From the NCBI RefSeq assembly GCF_026262505.1, contig NC_067207.1:15840082-15904081 (forward strand): DNA of 64,000 nt, in the 5' to 3' direction. Shown here piece after piece: positions 39,104 to 49,681 of the stretch. Position 1 is the first letter of the stretch. The number at the start of each line of letters is the position of its first letter. Under the pieces are notes generated by a model that saw nothing but the letters and a program-made list of their open reading frames with translations, ran no database searches and had not been told where the DNA came from. The stretch is from Trichomonas vaginalis G3 (Eukaryota > Parabasalia > Trichomonadida > Trichomonadidae). A program made the position numbers and the translations under genes.

Positions 39104-39926
39104 AAGAAGTATGAGGGTCTTGTATGACTTTGTACTTCTCCCATAGTTCATGTCTGTCAAACTTACCTGCCATGGACTCTTTCATAAGTTCCATGAAATC
39201 GTCTTCGGACAATCCAGGGAAGAGTATAATGTCAGTAAGTATTCTTTTAACATCCTTACTTAAACTCTTTGCTGTCTGTACACATATTACGACTGAGATG
39301 TTAAAGTGTCTGAGCTTCTTAAGAATTCGACACATATCTTGTTCTCTGTTCTTTAACAAAGGATGAGAAGCAAAGTCATCTAAGATAAGAAGACATCTAT
39401 GAGGGTAAGTCTTCCAATCGTACGATTGCAATTTCTTCGAAATGTATTCTATCTCTTTCTGTTTGTTTCTGAAGTGTTTCTTCTCTAATATTCTCTGCAT
39501 TTCCTCATTTGGGTCTTTAAACTTCGAATTTATATACTCATTTATAGCATTATACTTCAAAACTCTTCTTTGGTACTTCTTTATCCAATCTAACAACTCA
39601 GAGTCTTTTATACATACTAACTTAGACTTCTTTATAATATCTTTGAACGAATTTACGGTTTGGTCAAATTGACCAGACGTCGAACAAATAACAACTAACT
39701 CATAGAATGGGTTCTTCTCATCTAGTTCTTGTTGTTGTGCAGCCATTTTAAGATAAGTGAAAGTCTTACCCGACCCAGGTGGTGCAATTAGACCTGTTAT
39801 ACCATTCTGAGCAAATAAGAACTTGTCATGTATAGGCTTTATCTGAGCATTTTCCAACTTCCTCTTGTTCTTATTTAAAACATTCTCAAATTTTTTGTCA
39901 ATGTCAGCAAACTTTTTTTCTAACAT
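39051..39926 (-). CDS. FtsK/HerA-type DNA-packaging ATPase
   Basis: The start at 39926 gives a product of 291 aa beginning MLEKKFADIDKKF. It was chosen because its leader (ATTTTTCTAAAA) lies in the 36 bp between divergent genes; a start 34 codons upstream would run through the neighbour's coding region. The Walker A motif is GLIAPPGSGKTFTYL (residues about 45-59) and Walker B is RCLLILDDFA. The later VVICVQTAKSLSKD could be the sensor region. This ATPase pumps DNA into Polinton and adenovirus-like capsids. The frame looks whole. Confidence 0.88.
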   Translation of the reverse strand: MLEKKFADIDKKFENVLNKNKRKLENAQIKPIHDKFLFAQNGITGLIAPPGSGKTFTYLKMAAQQQELDEKNPFYELVVICSTSGQFDQTVNSFKDIIKKSKLVCIKDSELLDWIKKYQRRVLKYNAINEYINSKFKDPNEEMQRILEKKHFRNKQKEIEYISKKLQSYDWKTYPHRCLLILDDFASHPLLKNREQDMCRILKKLRHFNISVVICVQTAKSLSKDVKRILTDIILFPGLSEDDFMELMKESMAGKFDRHELWEKYKVIQDPHTSFRIHIYANKVQIVKSQA

Positions 39927-39962
39927 ATTTTTAGAAAAATTAAAATTTTTATCTTTTTGAAA
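39927..39962. promoter_or_regulatory. Bidirectional promoter between the ATPase and the 147-aa gene
   Basis: The two start codons are 36 bp apart. On the plus strand the segment reads AATTTTTATCTTTTTGAAA before the ATG. On the minus strand it has a T-run leader. It matches the T-run/A/pyrimidine leader common to genes in both elements. Confidence 0.5.
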
Positions 39963-40406
39963 ATGTCTAGCGATTTCGCTATCTATATTCGAGACAAACT
40001 TTTTGACAGCAAAACATCTGTCGACCATAAAATCTTACATAGTGTAAACAAGAAAGGTGAATTTGTTCTAAAGTTCTGTTTCTGGGAATATGACAAGAAC
40101 CATAAAACATTACAAAGAGCAGTCTTAAAATTTGTCAATGACAGACTTGTTGACAGAGATGACGCCGATTGGAAAGATGAAGTCCAACAAAAGTTCTTAG
40201 AATGCAAAGAAGGCACATGCGCTGTTCTTGAAGATGAAATAGAAAACAGAATAGATGAGCTATTAAAGGACAAAGAACTTTTACATAAATATGGTTCTGA
40301 GAAGTTTGACATAACTCCACCAGAAAAGAAGAAGAAAGGAAAGAAAGAGAAAAAAGTAGAAGAGAAGAAAGAACCTGAACCAGAGAAGGTGAGATATGAC
40401 ATGTAA
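39963..40406 (+). CDS. Maverick protein of unknown function, lysine-rich tail (147 aa)
   Basis: The product starts MSSDFAIYIRDKLFDSKTSV, has a compact mixed domain of about 110 residues and ends in a Lys/Glu tail (PPEKKKKGKKEKKVEEKK). No family was recognised. It is divergent from the ATPase and could be co-regulated with it. Confidence 0.6.
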   Translation: MSSDFAIYIRDKLFDSKTSVDHKILHSVNKKGEFVLKFCFWEYDKNHKTLQRAVLKFVNDRLVDRDDADWKDEVQQKFLECKEGTCAVLEDEIENRIDELLKDKELLHKYGSEKFDITPPEKKKKGKKEKKVEEKKEPEPEKVRYDM

Positions 40407-40422
40407 AAATAAAATTTTATTT

Positions 40423-40842
40423 TTAGAACATTTCTGGGTCAATGTCAATGTTCTCTTCCTCTTTAGGGGCAAACACTGGCTTAGACTCTAAAATCTTTTT
40501 ACCTAATTTACCTTGAACTTCAACTATCTTAGACTCATAATATTCATAGTCGTCTGCTTTCTTTGGTTCATAAGGTATAACAAGTTTGTATGCTTTGCCT
40601 TCTTTAAGGTTTGAAAACCTTCTGTCAAAATTTTCTTTGACTGCTAACAAACCTTCTATGTCTAAGTCTTCAAATTTCGCACCATTTTTAGTCACAATAG
40701 CAAACTTAACTGGTTCGATGTTCCAAACTTTGTCAAATGTAGACTTTTCAAAATGGTAGAAGTAAACATTCAAATAAGCGAATGGGTCTAGTTCTTCTTT
40801 AAGTCCTGACATATATTTGTTGACTGAAATATATTTCGTCAT
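40423..40842 (-). CDS. Maverick protein of unknown function (139 aa)
   Basis: The product starts MTKYISVNKYMSGLKEELDP and has a predicted beta-rich core, with YKLVIPYEPKKADDYEYYES in the second half and an acidic end. The leader ATATTTTTTTATCCGATAGA fits the shared start pattern. It lies between the 147-aa gene and the helicase. By size and place it might be a single-stranded-DNA-binding or replication accessory protein, which is only a guess. Confidence 0.55.
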   Translation of the reverse strand: MTKYISVNKYMSGLKEELDPFAYLNVYFYHFEKSTFDKVWNIEPVKFAIVTKNGAKFEDLDIEGLLAVKENFDRRFSNLKEGKAYKLVIPYEPKKADDYEYYESKIVEVQGKLGKKILESKPVFAPKEEENIDIDPEMF

Positions 40843-40891
40843 CTTTTCTATCGGATAAAAAAATATTTTTTTTAAAATTTACTCAGAAAAA

Positions 40892-42108
40892 TTATTTCTT
40901 TCTATATTTGCCATTCCGAACTTCGAAAAGATTTTTGACATTTGCCAAGAATGTTCGTTTAGACGCTGTCATATAACCATATTCTTGACAATATTGTTTA
41001 TATTCATCGTACAATGACCTTTCATCTAAACACTCAAAGTCGTTTTCATCTATAAACAGTTCATATACACTCTTGTTTGCTTCTAACAATGTTTGTCTCT
41101 CTTCGGTATGTGGAATTTGTCTTGGATTGAACTTAGAAATATCTAATGTCATGAAATATGAGAACAAGTGGTTGTAAAAGTCAGATGTCAAAGTTTCTGC
41201 TAAGTCGTCAAAATATTCTGTATCTTGCATATGAGAATCTGACGTTCTGACAACTACATATCTTCTGTCAGAACTTTCTAACTTCATCGGAACAGTATTG
41301 TTTGAAACCATAATGAAGTTTGCAACATTTTCACAAACTCTTTGGTCTTTATACTTTCTTTCAACAACTCCAACTTTATCTGTTATAAGACTCTTCAAAG
41401 CATCTGAGTTCAAAACTTTTGTTGTATCTATACTTTGAAGTTCATTGCAAACTATAAGTTTCATATTCTCTATTGAGGAGTTAAACTTGCCACAGATGTT
41501 TTCTAAGTTTGTCATATTAGGGTTCGAATAGCCCTTAACAGTTTGCACAAAATATCTGTAAAGAATGTGTTCTTACCAGTTCCTTGTTTTCCAATTATAA
41601 TGAGAGCAGTTTCATTTTTAGCACTTGGATGTTGTAAGATGTTTGCAAACCAACATAAGATATACTCATAGACTCTTTTCTTTCCATTGCATATAATTTC
41701 TTTGACATGGTCTAACCAAGCTTCTATAATATTTTCTTTCCATTCTACTTGTTCGTATTTATATCCAGTGAAGATAGAATAGAAGTTTGGAGAAGGTGTA
41801 TAAAACTTTATACTCGAACTGAAAAATCTTCTAACTTTGACATAAGATATCCCAACCATCTAACATCTTCATGCCAACCTGTACAACTTTTATTTTCTTA
41901 AGTTTCTGTCTACATTCTTGTTCTGAAACTATTGTCGCTCTTGGTTTGTTAAAGACAACATCCCATTCTTTCATGACATAACATTCTGGGCAGAGTCGAC
42001 ATAAATCTAAACGTTTCAAATTCTCGACTGCTTTGTTATAGTCTCTAAATGGACACATATTTCTGAACGCTTGGAAGTCATAAAATCTGAAACATCTATT
42101 CTGTACAT
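40892..42108 (-). pseudogene. D5-like superfamily-3 helicase, broken
   Basis: Recognisable parts are a Walker A motif (ALIIIGKQGTGKNTFF), a Walker B-like region (MKLIVCNELQSIDTTKVLNS) and a sensor-type NFIMVSNNTVPMKLESSDRR, which together are typical of D5/P4-type helicases of DNA viruses. A Cys-rich segment lies before it. The role in family members is DNA unwinding at replication. The gene looks broken, with about two breaks. Confidence 0.75.
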
Positions 42109-42192
42109 TTTATAAAAATAAAAAAAATATTTTTTTTATTCTTGACTTTGTTGTTGCATTTGTTCCATTTGTTGCATTTTGTTGTTCTTGAG

Positions 42193-42942
42193 CTATTTGT
42201 TGTTGAGTTGTTCTTGTAATACAATACTTTCACCAGTTGCATCTTCCAATTCGAAACTTTCTGCCGTCATTGACAAATACATAGGACATAAAAGTTTTAC
42301 AGGAACAAAGTTTGCGTCAACTAATGTCAACGTTATACTTGCCAAAGTGTTTGAGTTCACTAAGGTTGAAAATTCTGCATTCGAATGAACAATAGGCAAA
42401 CCAGCAGAGAAAGTGTTGTTTATACGCATGAGTATCTTTTGGTCATAGTAGTTTCTGTCAACATTTGAATAGCACTTTGAACCTAAGTTTGAAACAATAT
42501 ATAAAATAGGTGTGCTTAAAGTCAATGGAATAGACATTCCTTGTATGACACCTTTTCCTGTTATAGGAAACTGTTGGTAGTAAAAACCAGAAATAAGTTT
42601 TGTATTATAGCTCATATCGTTTATAGTAAACTCAGTCGGACATCCAAACATAATGAAACCCGCTCTAGTTGCAGCACATGTTACACTCGTACGTAAAGTA
42701 TTAAATAAGTCAACAAAACCTGTTGGTGGTATATCTGAGTAAGTATCTTCAAAGGAGTATTTTTTACCATTCACAACAATAAAATCTTCTGGTGTCAAAA
42801 GAGCAAAACAGGCTTTAGTCGTCATTGTGTTTAAGGTTAGTTTACAATATCGTCCTTGAGGACTTTGTAAGTTTGTTGTTATAGAATTATATGACTCAGG
42901 GTTTTTAGTCGTAATAGTATAAACCACTATGTCTTCTGCCAT
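42193..42942 (-). CDS. Candidate minor capsid (penton-like) protein (249 aa)
   Basis: The product is strand-rich throughout, with no charged coil and few Lys, as expected of a jelly-roll. It starts MAEDIVVYTITTKNPESYNS and has GFIMFGCPTEFTINDMSYNT in the middle. A glutamine-rich stretch follows on the same strand. Size (about 250 aa) and location among the capsid genes fit the single jelly-roll penton of Polintons. Sequence-level proof is lacking. Confidence 0.5.
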   Translation of the reverse strand: MAEDIVVYTITTKNPESYNSITTNLQSPQGRYCKLTLNTMTTKACFALLTPEDFIVVNGKKYSFEDTYSDIPPTGFVDLFNTLRTSVTCAATRAGFIMFGCPTEFTINDMSYNTKLISGFYYQQFPITGKGVIQGMSIPLTLSTPILYIVSNLGSKCYSNVDRNYYDQKILMRINNTFSAGLPIVHSNAEFSTLVNSNTLASITLTLVDANFVPVKLLCPMYLSMTAESFELEDATGESIVLQEQLNNK

Positions 42943-42946
42943 TTAC

Positions 42947-43528
42947 TTAGCAAATAAATTTTAATGAAATGTTGTGGTCGTCAAATATTTTTATAACGTC
43001 TGGGAAACTATATTTTAAGTTCAACGTTTCACCTCCTTTCATAACGTATATCTTGTCAATGACATTATATGAAACACCACAGCAACTAACGTCGGGTTCT
43101 ATTTCTTTGATGTTTATATCGTCTGCCTCTGTCAAAAGTTTCAATAGTTCTTTCAAAACTTCATGAGGTGCAATGACATATGAGTTCACTTTTACAGGGT
43201 TGTGTTCGACCAAGTTTAACATTATACCTAAAGCTTGACAAATCTTCTCCTGAGTTTGAAGTTTGTTTTTCAGTTGTTGGTAGTCGTTTCGAATATCTGC
43301 AACAGAACTTAAGTCTCTGCTAACTTCAGGGTATGTTGGTTGTTCTTTTACAGGAACAATTGTTATACCATCTTTGTCTTCGTATGGTTTCCCCACTTCA
43401 ACATCTCTTTCTTTGACATTGACAACAACACTTTGACTGTTTGTTTGAGTTGGTGAATTTAACTTCACATCTGCCACCGCCATTAAACCTTTTGAAACAC
43501 TCACGCTTCTATTTTTCGGAAATGACAT
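42947..43528 (-). CDS. Maverick protein of unknown function (193 aa)
   Basis: The start MSFPKNRSVSVSKGLMAVAD is chosen because it lies 18 bp from the start of the divergent gene and directly after the shared leader. The N-terminal third is Val/Thr/Gln-rich and looks disordered. The middle has a helical hairpin (NDYQQLKNKLQTQEKICQAL), and the end includes the Cys pair SCCGVSY. It may be a virion protein. Confidence 0.6.
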   Translation of the reverse strand: MSFPKNRSVSVSKGLMAVADVKLNSPTQTNSQSVVVNVKERDVEVGKPYEDKDGITIVPVKEQPTYPEVSRDLSSVADIRNDYQQLKNKLQTQEKICQALGIMLNLVEHNPVKVNSYVIAPHEVLKELLKLLTEADDINIKEIEPDVSCCGVSYNVIDKIYVMKGGETLNLKYSFPDVIKIFDDHNISLKFIC

Positions 43529-43546
43529 TTTACTTAGAATAAAAAG
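43529..43546. promoter_or_regulatory. Bidirectional 18-bp leader
   Basis: TTTACTTAGAATAAAAAG separates two divergent start codons. It is nearly the same as 26889-26906, which has the same role for another gene pair. Confidence 0.5.
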
Positions 43547-43966
43547 ATGGACGTATTCGAGTATCTCTTCGAATTGAAGCAGAACAAAGTTTACACACAC
43601 AAACAATACAAATACATTGACAGAATAGTTCTTTATACAAACAATGGTAAATGTTATAGAATAGCAATATTTGCTGAACCTAAATATTTCCATAAAGCAA
43701 AGAAAGTTGGTATAACCGAGATGGTGAAAGTTCTTGAAGCAGACAAAAATATAACAACAAAACTGACCGATATTTCTAAAGGTAAGTTTATAATACAATA
43801 TTATATCAAAACTGGCGTACTGTCAATATTTGACGGAGAGAAGTCAGTTCAAGAACAACTTACTGACCTGCTGCCAAAATCTGCTCGATGGAAGCTGTCG
43901 TTATACCAATCTGAGGAGCCCCAGCAGGTTTCATCGAACGAATCTTCAAAAGAGCATCTTCCGTGA
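43547..43966 (+). CDS. Maverick protein of unknown function (139 aa)
   Basis: The product starts MDVFEYLFELKQNKVYTHKQ and has a predicted mixed alpha/beta domain (YIDRIVLYTNNGKCYRIAIF). Its last 35 codons overlap the 3' end of the capsid gene on the opposite strand, so the two genes converge and overlap by about 107 bp. No family was recognised. Confidence 0.55.
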   Translation: MDVFEYLFELKQNKVYTHKQYKYIDRIVLYTNNGKCYRIAIFAEPKYFHKAKKVGITEMVKVLEADKNITTKLTDISKGKFIIQYYIKTGVLSIFDGEKSVQEQLTDLLPKSARWKLSLYQSEEPQQVSSNESSKEHLP

Positions 43967-45465
43967 AAAGTGCTATTGGTTTTGTAAACTTCTTTGCTTT
44001 CAATTCATCTGGACCGTCTCTGTCACCAGTATATTGTATTTGAACTGTACCAACAGTTGAAATACCACCCATAAAGTCTTCTGAGTCAGCAAATGGAATG
44101 CCAAGCCAAAAGTTTGAACGGTCTCCATTTGTATATTGAGTTTTGAGCTCCTGTATGGGTCCATACTTTCACATATGGCATAATAGAACTTTGCATTTCA
44201 GGGTTAATGGTTGTTTGTGAAGTTGTTGTTAAAGTTCATAGCATCTAATGTCAAGTTGTATGACCTCATATCCTCAACTGTAGAATATTCTTCTCTTGGA
44301 TAATATTTGCCATCTATGTTTATATGGTATTTAATACCAGGGTTGTAGAAGCAAGAATAGTCATTTATAGTTCGTCTGAACAGTACAAACATAGTATCTG
44401 CATGTTTCATTGCAGTTGTTAAGGCAATATCTGTTCTTGCACCTGGGTCAGCACTTTGGTTTCCAACTTCACCTGCAAAGTCTTTGACAGATATTTGGTG
44501 TATAGGGAACATAAGTGGAACTGCAATATATTTGGCAGCTAAAGCATTTGAAATATCTGGGTCCAACATATAGACTGCAAGTCTGCTTTCTATTCTCTTG
44601 CATTCAAATTTTTCGCATGTGAACTTAACTGGTCCCAAGCAGTTCCAGCAGCATTGAAATAATAGTTTACTTCAGTGTTGAAGTTTGAGAAACCAAAGTC
44701 TAAGTCAACTTTGTCTTTGCAAAATTCGGCGAATGACGTTTGATTTGCTCCCTTTACGTCTGTAAGAGTGAATGGGTCTTGTGTTGGTGCAATGACTAAG
44801 TTATTTTTGCTTGGAGTAAGTTCGATAGAAATTTTTCCTGCCCAGTTTGGCAAGTATCTTAAAAACCTGAAGATGAGGAAAGATGACAAAGGAACTCTAA
44901 GTTTCAATTTTACTTTGGTTACTGCTGCTGCAGTTTGTCCAGAAAGGTTAACATAAACTCCTGGAACGTTAGGGTCAAGTCTTCTTATTTTCTCAATAGT
45001 TGCATACTGGTCTGTTTGTTCTCTAGCTTGTGGTTGTACTGAGTTTCTCAAAGCGAACCATTCATAGTTTGCCCATGTTACTGTTTGAACTAAGTCAGAG
45101 TTAGAATATATCTTATATCCCATGAAAACTTCTGGAGCATATTGGTATCCGACATAGAAAATTCCATTGCAACCTTTCTTGTCAGACAACTTGGCAGAAG
45201 GTTTTATTTCAATGTCTTGTTCCACGTATAAGAATGAGTTGTCAATAGAAATAATATGAAACCTGTCGCAAGCAATATCTACTGTTGTTGAAGAACCTTC
45301 TCCAAACTCACCTACGTTTCCATAAGAAACAGCAGTTGTATATTCGTAAGTTCCAGGAACTATTTCTGACCTTCTAATGGCATTGTCGCATTCGTTATAC
45401 CATTCGGAAACATTTCCATTCATGGCATCCAAAACTGTTGGCGTTATATTCTGAGCGGCGTACAT
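43860..45465 (-). pseudogene. Maverick B major capsid protein gene, broken
   Basis: The N-terminal section matches the fragment at 1-1177 almost exactly. It has the beta-rich FRFLRYLPNWAGKISIELTP block, and the downstream sequence includes the capsid-like KYIAVPLMFPIHQISVKDF. The type is the Polinton double jelly-roll capsid, inferred from layout, size (about 530 codons) and neighbours. About two breaks are visible. Confidence 0.65.
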
Positions 45466-45497
45466 TTCATATGGGTAAAAATATAGAATAGTTGGAT

Positions 45498-48400
45498 TTA
45501 TATGTCATAATAGAACCCACGTGGACCAAGCTTTACTTTCTTCCTGACTGAGTTTTTAACTCTTCTTTTTCCTTCATTGCCACTACTTTCACTAGATGAA
45601 GTTACTTCTTCACTACTTTCACTTTGTTCTACTCTTCTCTTCTTCTTTGGTGTCGCTTTTGGTAACTTGCCCTCTGCTTCAAGTTGTTGCATCTTTGCCT
45701 CATGTTCACCTAGTATGTTGTAAATTTCCCATGTCCTTTTTGCCTTTGGGCTCTGGTCGCCCATCTCAGGTAACCTATATCCTAGAAAGAGTTTGTCATA
45801 GTTTGTATTTGAGTCTTTGCGTTTTTTGCATGACTCTTTCCTGAGTTTCCGGTTCAAGCTCTTCAAACAGTGCCTGTCCATATGGAATAAGCTCGTTTCC
45901 AAATATATGTTTTTGTAGCCATTCTGGTTTTCTTTCCATGTTACCAACTATATCTTTTGTGAATGGGAAAGCTTTTACCCAATCTTTCAGTCTTGCGTCG
46001 TTTATTTCTGTAGTTGGTTTTATTTTGTCAAGGAACATGTTTTTCAATACTAACATTTCATTTGGTACTGTCCATTTGAGTTTTCTTAAATATTCATCCC
46101 TTCTCAGTTCATCATCTGCAAAGTAAGTTTTTATGACATTTTGTAAACTTTCATTTGCAAGGTCATGTACAATAGGTTCTCTTCCTTCTCTGTCCATAAC
46201 TTTCTTTCTAAACTCTTCACCAAATATACCATCTCTATGGTTCTGTGTAGTTCTTTGAGATAAATGTTCTAGAACGTCAGGTGTTATATTTCCATCAGCC
46301 ATGTTCATTTCATACTGGTTCCAAAATATCTGCATGTTTCATATCTTTCAATGGCATTAAAGCCGCGCTTAAAATACCAGCTATATCTCGTTCACCATTG
46401 ACTTCCATTGCGTCTACAACTTCTTGGAATTGTGGTTGTAAGTTTATGAACCACCTATCCGGATTAGCTTTATGACCCCATCTCATTGTAGTTCCATCGT
46501 CTGCAGAAACAAAAGTAGGTTTGTTTCCATCTTGGTTAGGTTCTGAATGAACTTTAAACAATGTTTCATTTCTATATGTTTTCTTGAAATTTAACCTTTT
46601 ATTTTCACCGAGTTCATCCGAAGATTGAACGTTAAATGCTCGTAAGTAAAAAGGGTTGTTGTATTTGTGTACATTTTCTTTCAGTACTTCCATTCTATGC
46701 TGAATATTTTCATCTGGTGTTGGAGTCTTTTGTATGTCGGCAAACATTTTTCGATATTCTTCTACTATGTCAGCCGAATTTTTTTAGACTCTTGGAAAAT
46801 TCCATATTCTCCGCATACACTTGTTGAGGGTCAAGATTTTTCGGCTGTTCAAATCTTCATCTAGTTCTGTGAAGTTAGTTTCCAAAGGAAGGGCTTGTTC
46901 GTTTCCTTCAGGCTCTTCTAGCTGTTGTTGCTGAACTATTTCTTCCATGTCTGGTTGTATCTGAAATTCTTCCTGTGGAGTTTCTTGTACCTCATCTGCT
47001 GGCTTTTCATATATTCCGAGACCGTTTTCAACAAGTTCCCTATTTAAGTCATCCGCATTCATAAGCCTTTGTTCTTTCGTTCCGTCTCTATTTTTTACGC
47101 GTTTCATGAAGATAGTTGAATTGTCATTTAGCTCTGACACCAAATATCTCGGAGTAAATTCGTTCATGTCATTTGGATGATATGCTATTAAATCATATCC
47201 CTTAGCGAGCTTGTATTTTCCAGGTTTGAAATTATATCCGATTTGGTGCTGAGCCATAAAGCTAAATAGGTTCGGGTCAGTATTTCCTTCATTGAACTTT
47301 CTAATAGCTTCTTTATATCTGTCACTAAAGTCAATAGTATCTGAGTAACCATACTCTTCTTTAAGCATTTTAAGAATTCTTGTTTCCTTGTTCTCTACTT
47401 CTTTTATGTCCTTGCTCTGTTTTGGTTGTTGTTGTGCTGGATTTTGAACTGTTGGTTGTTTGCTGGATTTTGAACTGTTGGTTGTTGTGGTGTTTGTGCT
47501 GGTTTTGGTGCATGCCTGTGTCTGTGTCCATGTGACGATGTAAATGTTTTAGGTAGTCCTGGTGCAGGTGCTTCTCTTGGAGGGTTTGGTGGTATATAAA
47601 TTCAACAGCTGGTATATAAGTTCCACCAGCTGGTATATAAGTTCCACAGCTGGCATAGTATTCCATCTGCAGCGTAATGTCCTACCTGACTTTTCGTTCT
47701 TAAGAAAGCATTTACTAGGTCTGTTTTTGGTCTGTTGTAACTCTTTTTCTTGACTTTCCACAACAGTTGCTCTAACGGCGTCATAGGCACTTTGAACTGC
47801 CTGTCTCGTTGCTGCATCTGTTATTTTCGTCATATTTTGTGCTACTTCTCTTAACTCTTTGTCGAAACCTTCAGACTTCAGTTTCTTTCCAGATGAGAAG
47901 TCGTTCACTTGTTTCACCTTACTATGAAGAGCTTCGAAAGCGTTCTTAAAGTCAGCATTTGTTAAAGCTTCATTTGAACTGTCTTCATCCGCTTGTATTT
48001 TTGTCCTTATTGACCCTATAAGCTGGGCTGCTTTAGCGTTGGCTTGGGCATCTAACCAGTCATTGTTAGCTTTTATATATTCTGAGCTTTTCATTGCCTT
48101 TTGCATGGCTGCGTCGTTATTTTTACTTTCTTGTGCTAAGTTTTCATACTGTACGGTTTGGTTTTGCAACTGTAAAAGTTTTTCTGCCTTTACATTTGCT
48201 TCAACTTCTTTTTTATACTCATCGCTATCCATATATGTCTTCAGGGCTTTTTGTTTTATTTCTTCATCTTTCAGTACTTTATATTGAGTAGTATGGTTTT
48301 TCAAATTTATGACATCTTGTTCCATTTTTGCTACTTCTGCTGCTTTTTCTGACACTTTTTTCGCATATTCCTCTGTACTTAGTTCTTTCAGTTGTTCTTC

Positions 48401-48808
48401 TTTCTTCTTTTTCTCTACGTTTAACTCATTGAGTTTCTTTGTGTGTCTGTCATATTCTAGTTTCTTTTCGTTTTCACTTATTTGCTTCTGTATGTCTATG
48501 TTTGACTTTTTGACATCTGTTATTTGATTTTTGAGTGAACTCAAATTCATTTGACTTTGAGGGTTATAGGCTGTTCCGTCTGCAGCTCCACCATAGCCTG
48601 CCATTTTCGCTAAAAGTGCCGCTCTTAAACCTCCACTCTGTGCACCAATAACTCGGTTTAAAAGCATAGGGTTGCTTGACATTTGTTGCAACATAGTGGG
48701 GTCATTCAGCATTTGTTGTTGCAACTGTTGTTGTGGTGTCAGTTTTACTTTTGGATGTTTCAATGCTCCCTTCCTCTTACGTATATTCTTACGTAGCTTA
48801 CGTGGCAT
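45498..48808 (-). pseudogene. Maverick B copy of the long coiled-coil/PQ-rich protein gene, broken
   Basis: The same gene as 1210-4563 (start MPRKLRKNIRKRKGALKHPK) with high identity over its length, but with about five or six breaks and fewer copies of the PAGGTY-type and AQQPTVQNP-type repeats. Having an open and a decayed copy of the same gene in one window suggests this gene decays quickly after insertion. Confidence 0.9.
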
Positions 48809-48873
48809 TTTAAGTGAAGTTAAAAAGCGGCTTTTGACAGATGGAACACATACTTTTTCAGTAAGTACATATG

Positions 48874-48919
48874 GGGTAGAAAAGAGGGTAGAAAACGGGG
48901 TAGATATACCCTTCTACCC
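48874..48919 (+). repeat. Palindromic GGGTAGAA element, subterminal copy
   Basis: Same sequence type as 36361-36407, upstream of the 25-bp iterons and the right terminus. Confidence 0.8.
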
Positions 48920-48940
48920 TAAAATATATTTTTGTCTGAT

Positions 48941-49065
48941 TTTACGAAGAAGTCTTGACAAAACATTTACGAAGAAGTCTTGACAAAACATTTACGAAGA
49001 AGTCTTGACAAAACATTTACGAAGAAGTCTTGACAAAACATTTACGAAGAAGTCTTGACAAAACA
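48941..49065 (+). repeat. 25-bp subterminal iterons, five copies
   Basis: Unit TTTACGAAGAAGTCTTGACA plus AAACA, period exactly 25 bp, five copies next to the right terminal repeat. Two more copies are in the internal duplicate at 36431-36480. The place and regularity resemble binding sites for an integrase or replication protein. Confidence 0.93.
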
Positions 49066-49262
49066 TGAAAACATATATAATTTGTGAAAAGCTCCTGGAA
49101 GACCTCCGAATAAAAACTTCATTTATGTGGGCTAGAAGGCACGAAGTGCCTGGAAGGTCACCCCAAGAAAAAAAAACTTCATTATACCAATCATCCTCAG
49201 GGCTAGAAGGCACGAAGTGCCTGGAAGCCCCAATACCTTTTTTTTTTTTTTTTTTTTTTTTT
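49057..49262. repeat. Right terminal inverted repeat of Maverick B
   Basis: Two hairpin units (GGGCTAGAAGGCACGAAGTG type) near 49130 and 49200, then GCCCCAATACC and 25 T. It pairs with 22268-22484. GAATT follows directly (49263-49267), equal to the five bases before the left end. Confidence 0.93.
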
Positions 49263-49500
49263 GAATTGAATTTGGTAATATATAATAAACAGGATTTTTA
49301 AATTTCAAGGAAAAATAGCTTTTGTGAATACTTTTGAGAACTCTTCTCAAAGATCATGATTCAAATATATTAAAGAGCCAAAATATTAGAGATGAGTTCA
49401 TAATCAAAATTTTACATTTTAATTATTTAGAAAAACGTATTAACCTCAATAAAAAATATCTCAAAGATTAATAGTTAATTTAGGGTTTCCTAGCTATCTA

Positions 49501-49681
49501 GAGGGAATTGTTCCTTATGATGTATATATTTATAATGTATGCATCATAAGGAACAATTCCCTCGCTGAAGTGAGAAAACTTGTTCGCAATTGTTTATCAT
49601 TTCGAACAAGTTTTCTCGTTTTTAATAACAAACTAAAGGCTATGAGGCACTGATTATATATTAGTGCCTCATAGCCTTTAG
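49501..49681. repeat. Three consecutive perfect hairpins
   Basis: Stem 1: 49501-49522 with 49542-49563 (22 bp, loop 19; GAGGGAATTGTTCCTTATGA...). Stem 2: 49572-49586 with 49603-49617 (15 bp; GAGAAAACTTGTTCG). Stem 3: 49633-49651 with 49663-49681 (19 bp; CTAAAGGCTATGAGGCACT). No mismatches. The spacers are 8 and 15 bp. Function unknown. Confidence 0.97.

Larger units (their letters stand above)
22268..49262. mobile_element. Maverick/Polinton B, both ends present (27.0 kb)
   Basis: The element begins with 27 A (22268-22294) and ends with 25 T (49238-49262). Inside these lie inverted repeats of about 200 bp (22268-22484 and 49057-49262). The bases GAATT flank both ends directly, a 5-bp candidate target duplication. 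Parts: adenine methyltransferase, small membrane and amphipathic proteins, fibre, integrase, HNH nuclease, PolB-like protein, KilA-N and T5orf172 genes, packaging ATPase, SF3 helicase, minor and major capsid genes and a long coiled-coil gene. I found no Ulp1-type protease. It is a broken copy with roughly ten breaks, one of which is an insertion of another element. Near identity with A suggests a fairly recent burst. Confidence 0.93.
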
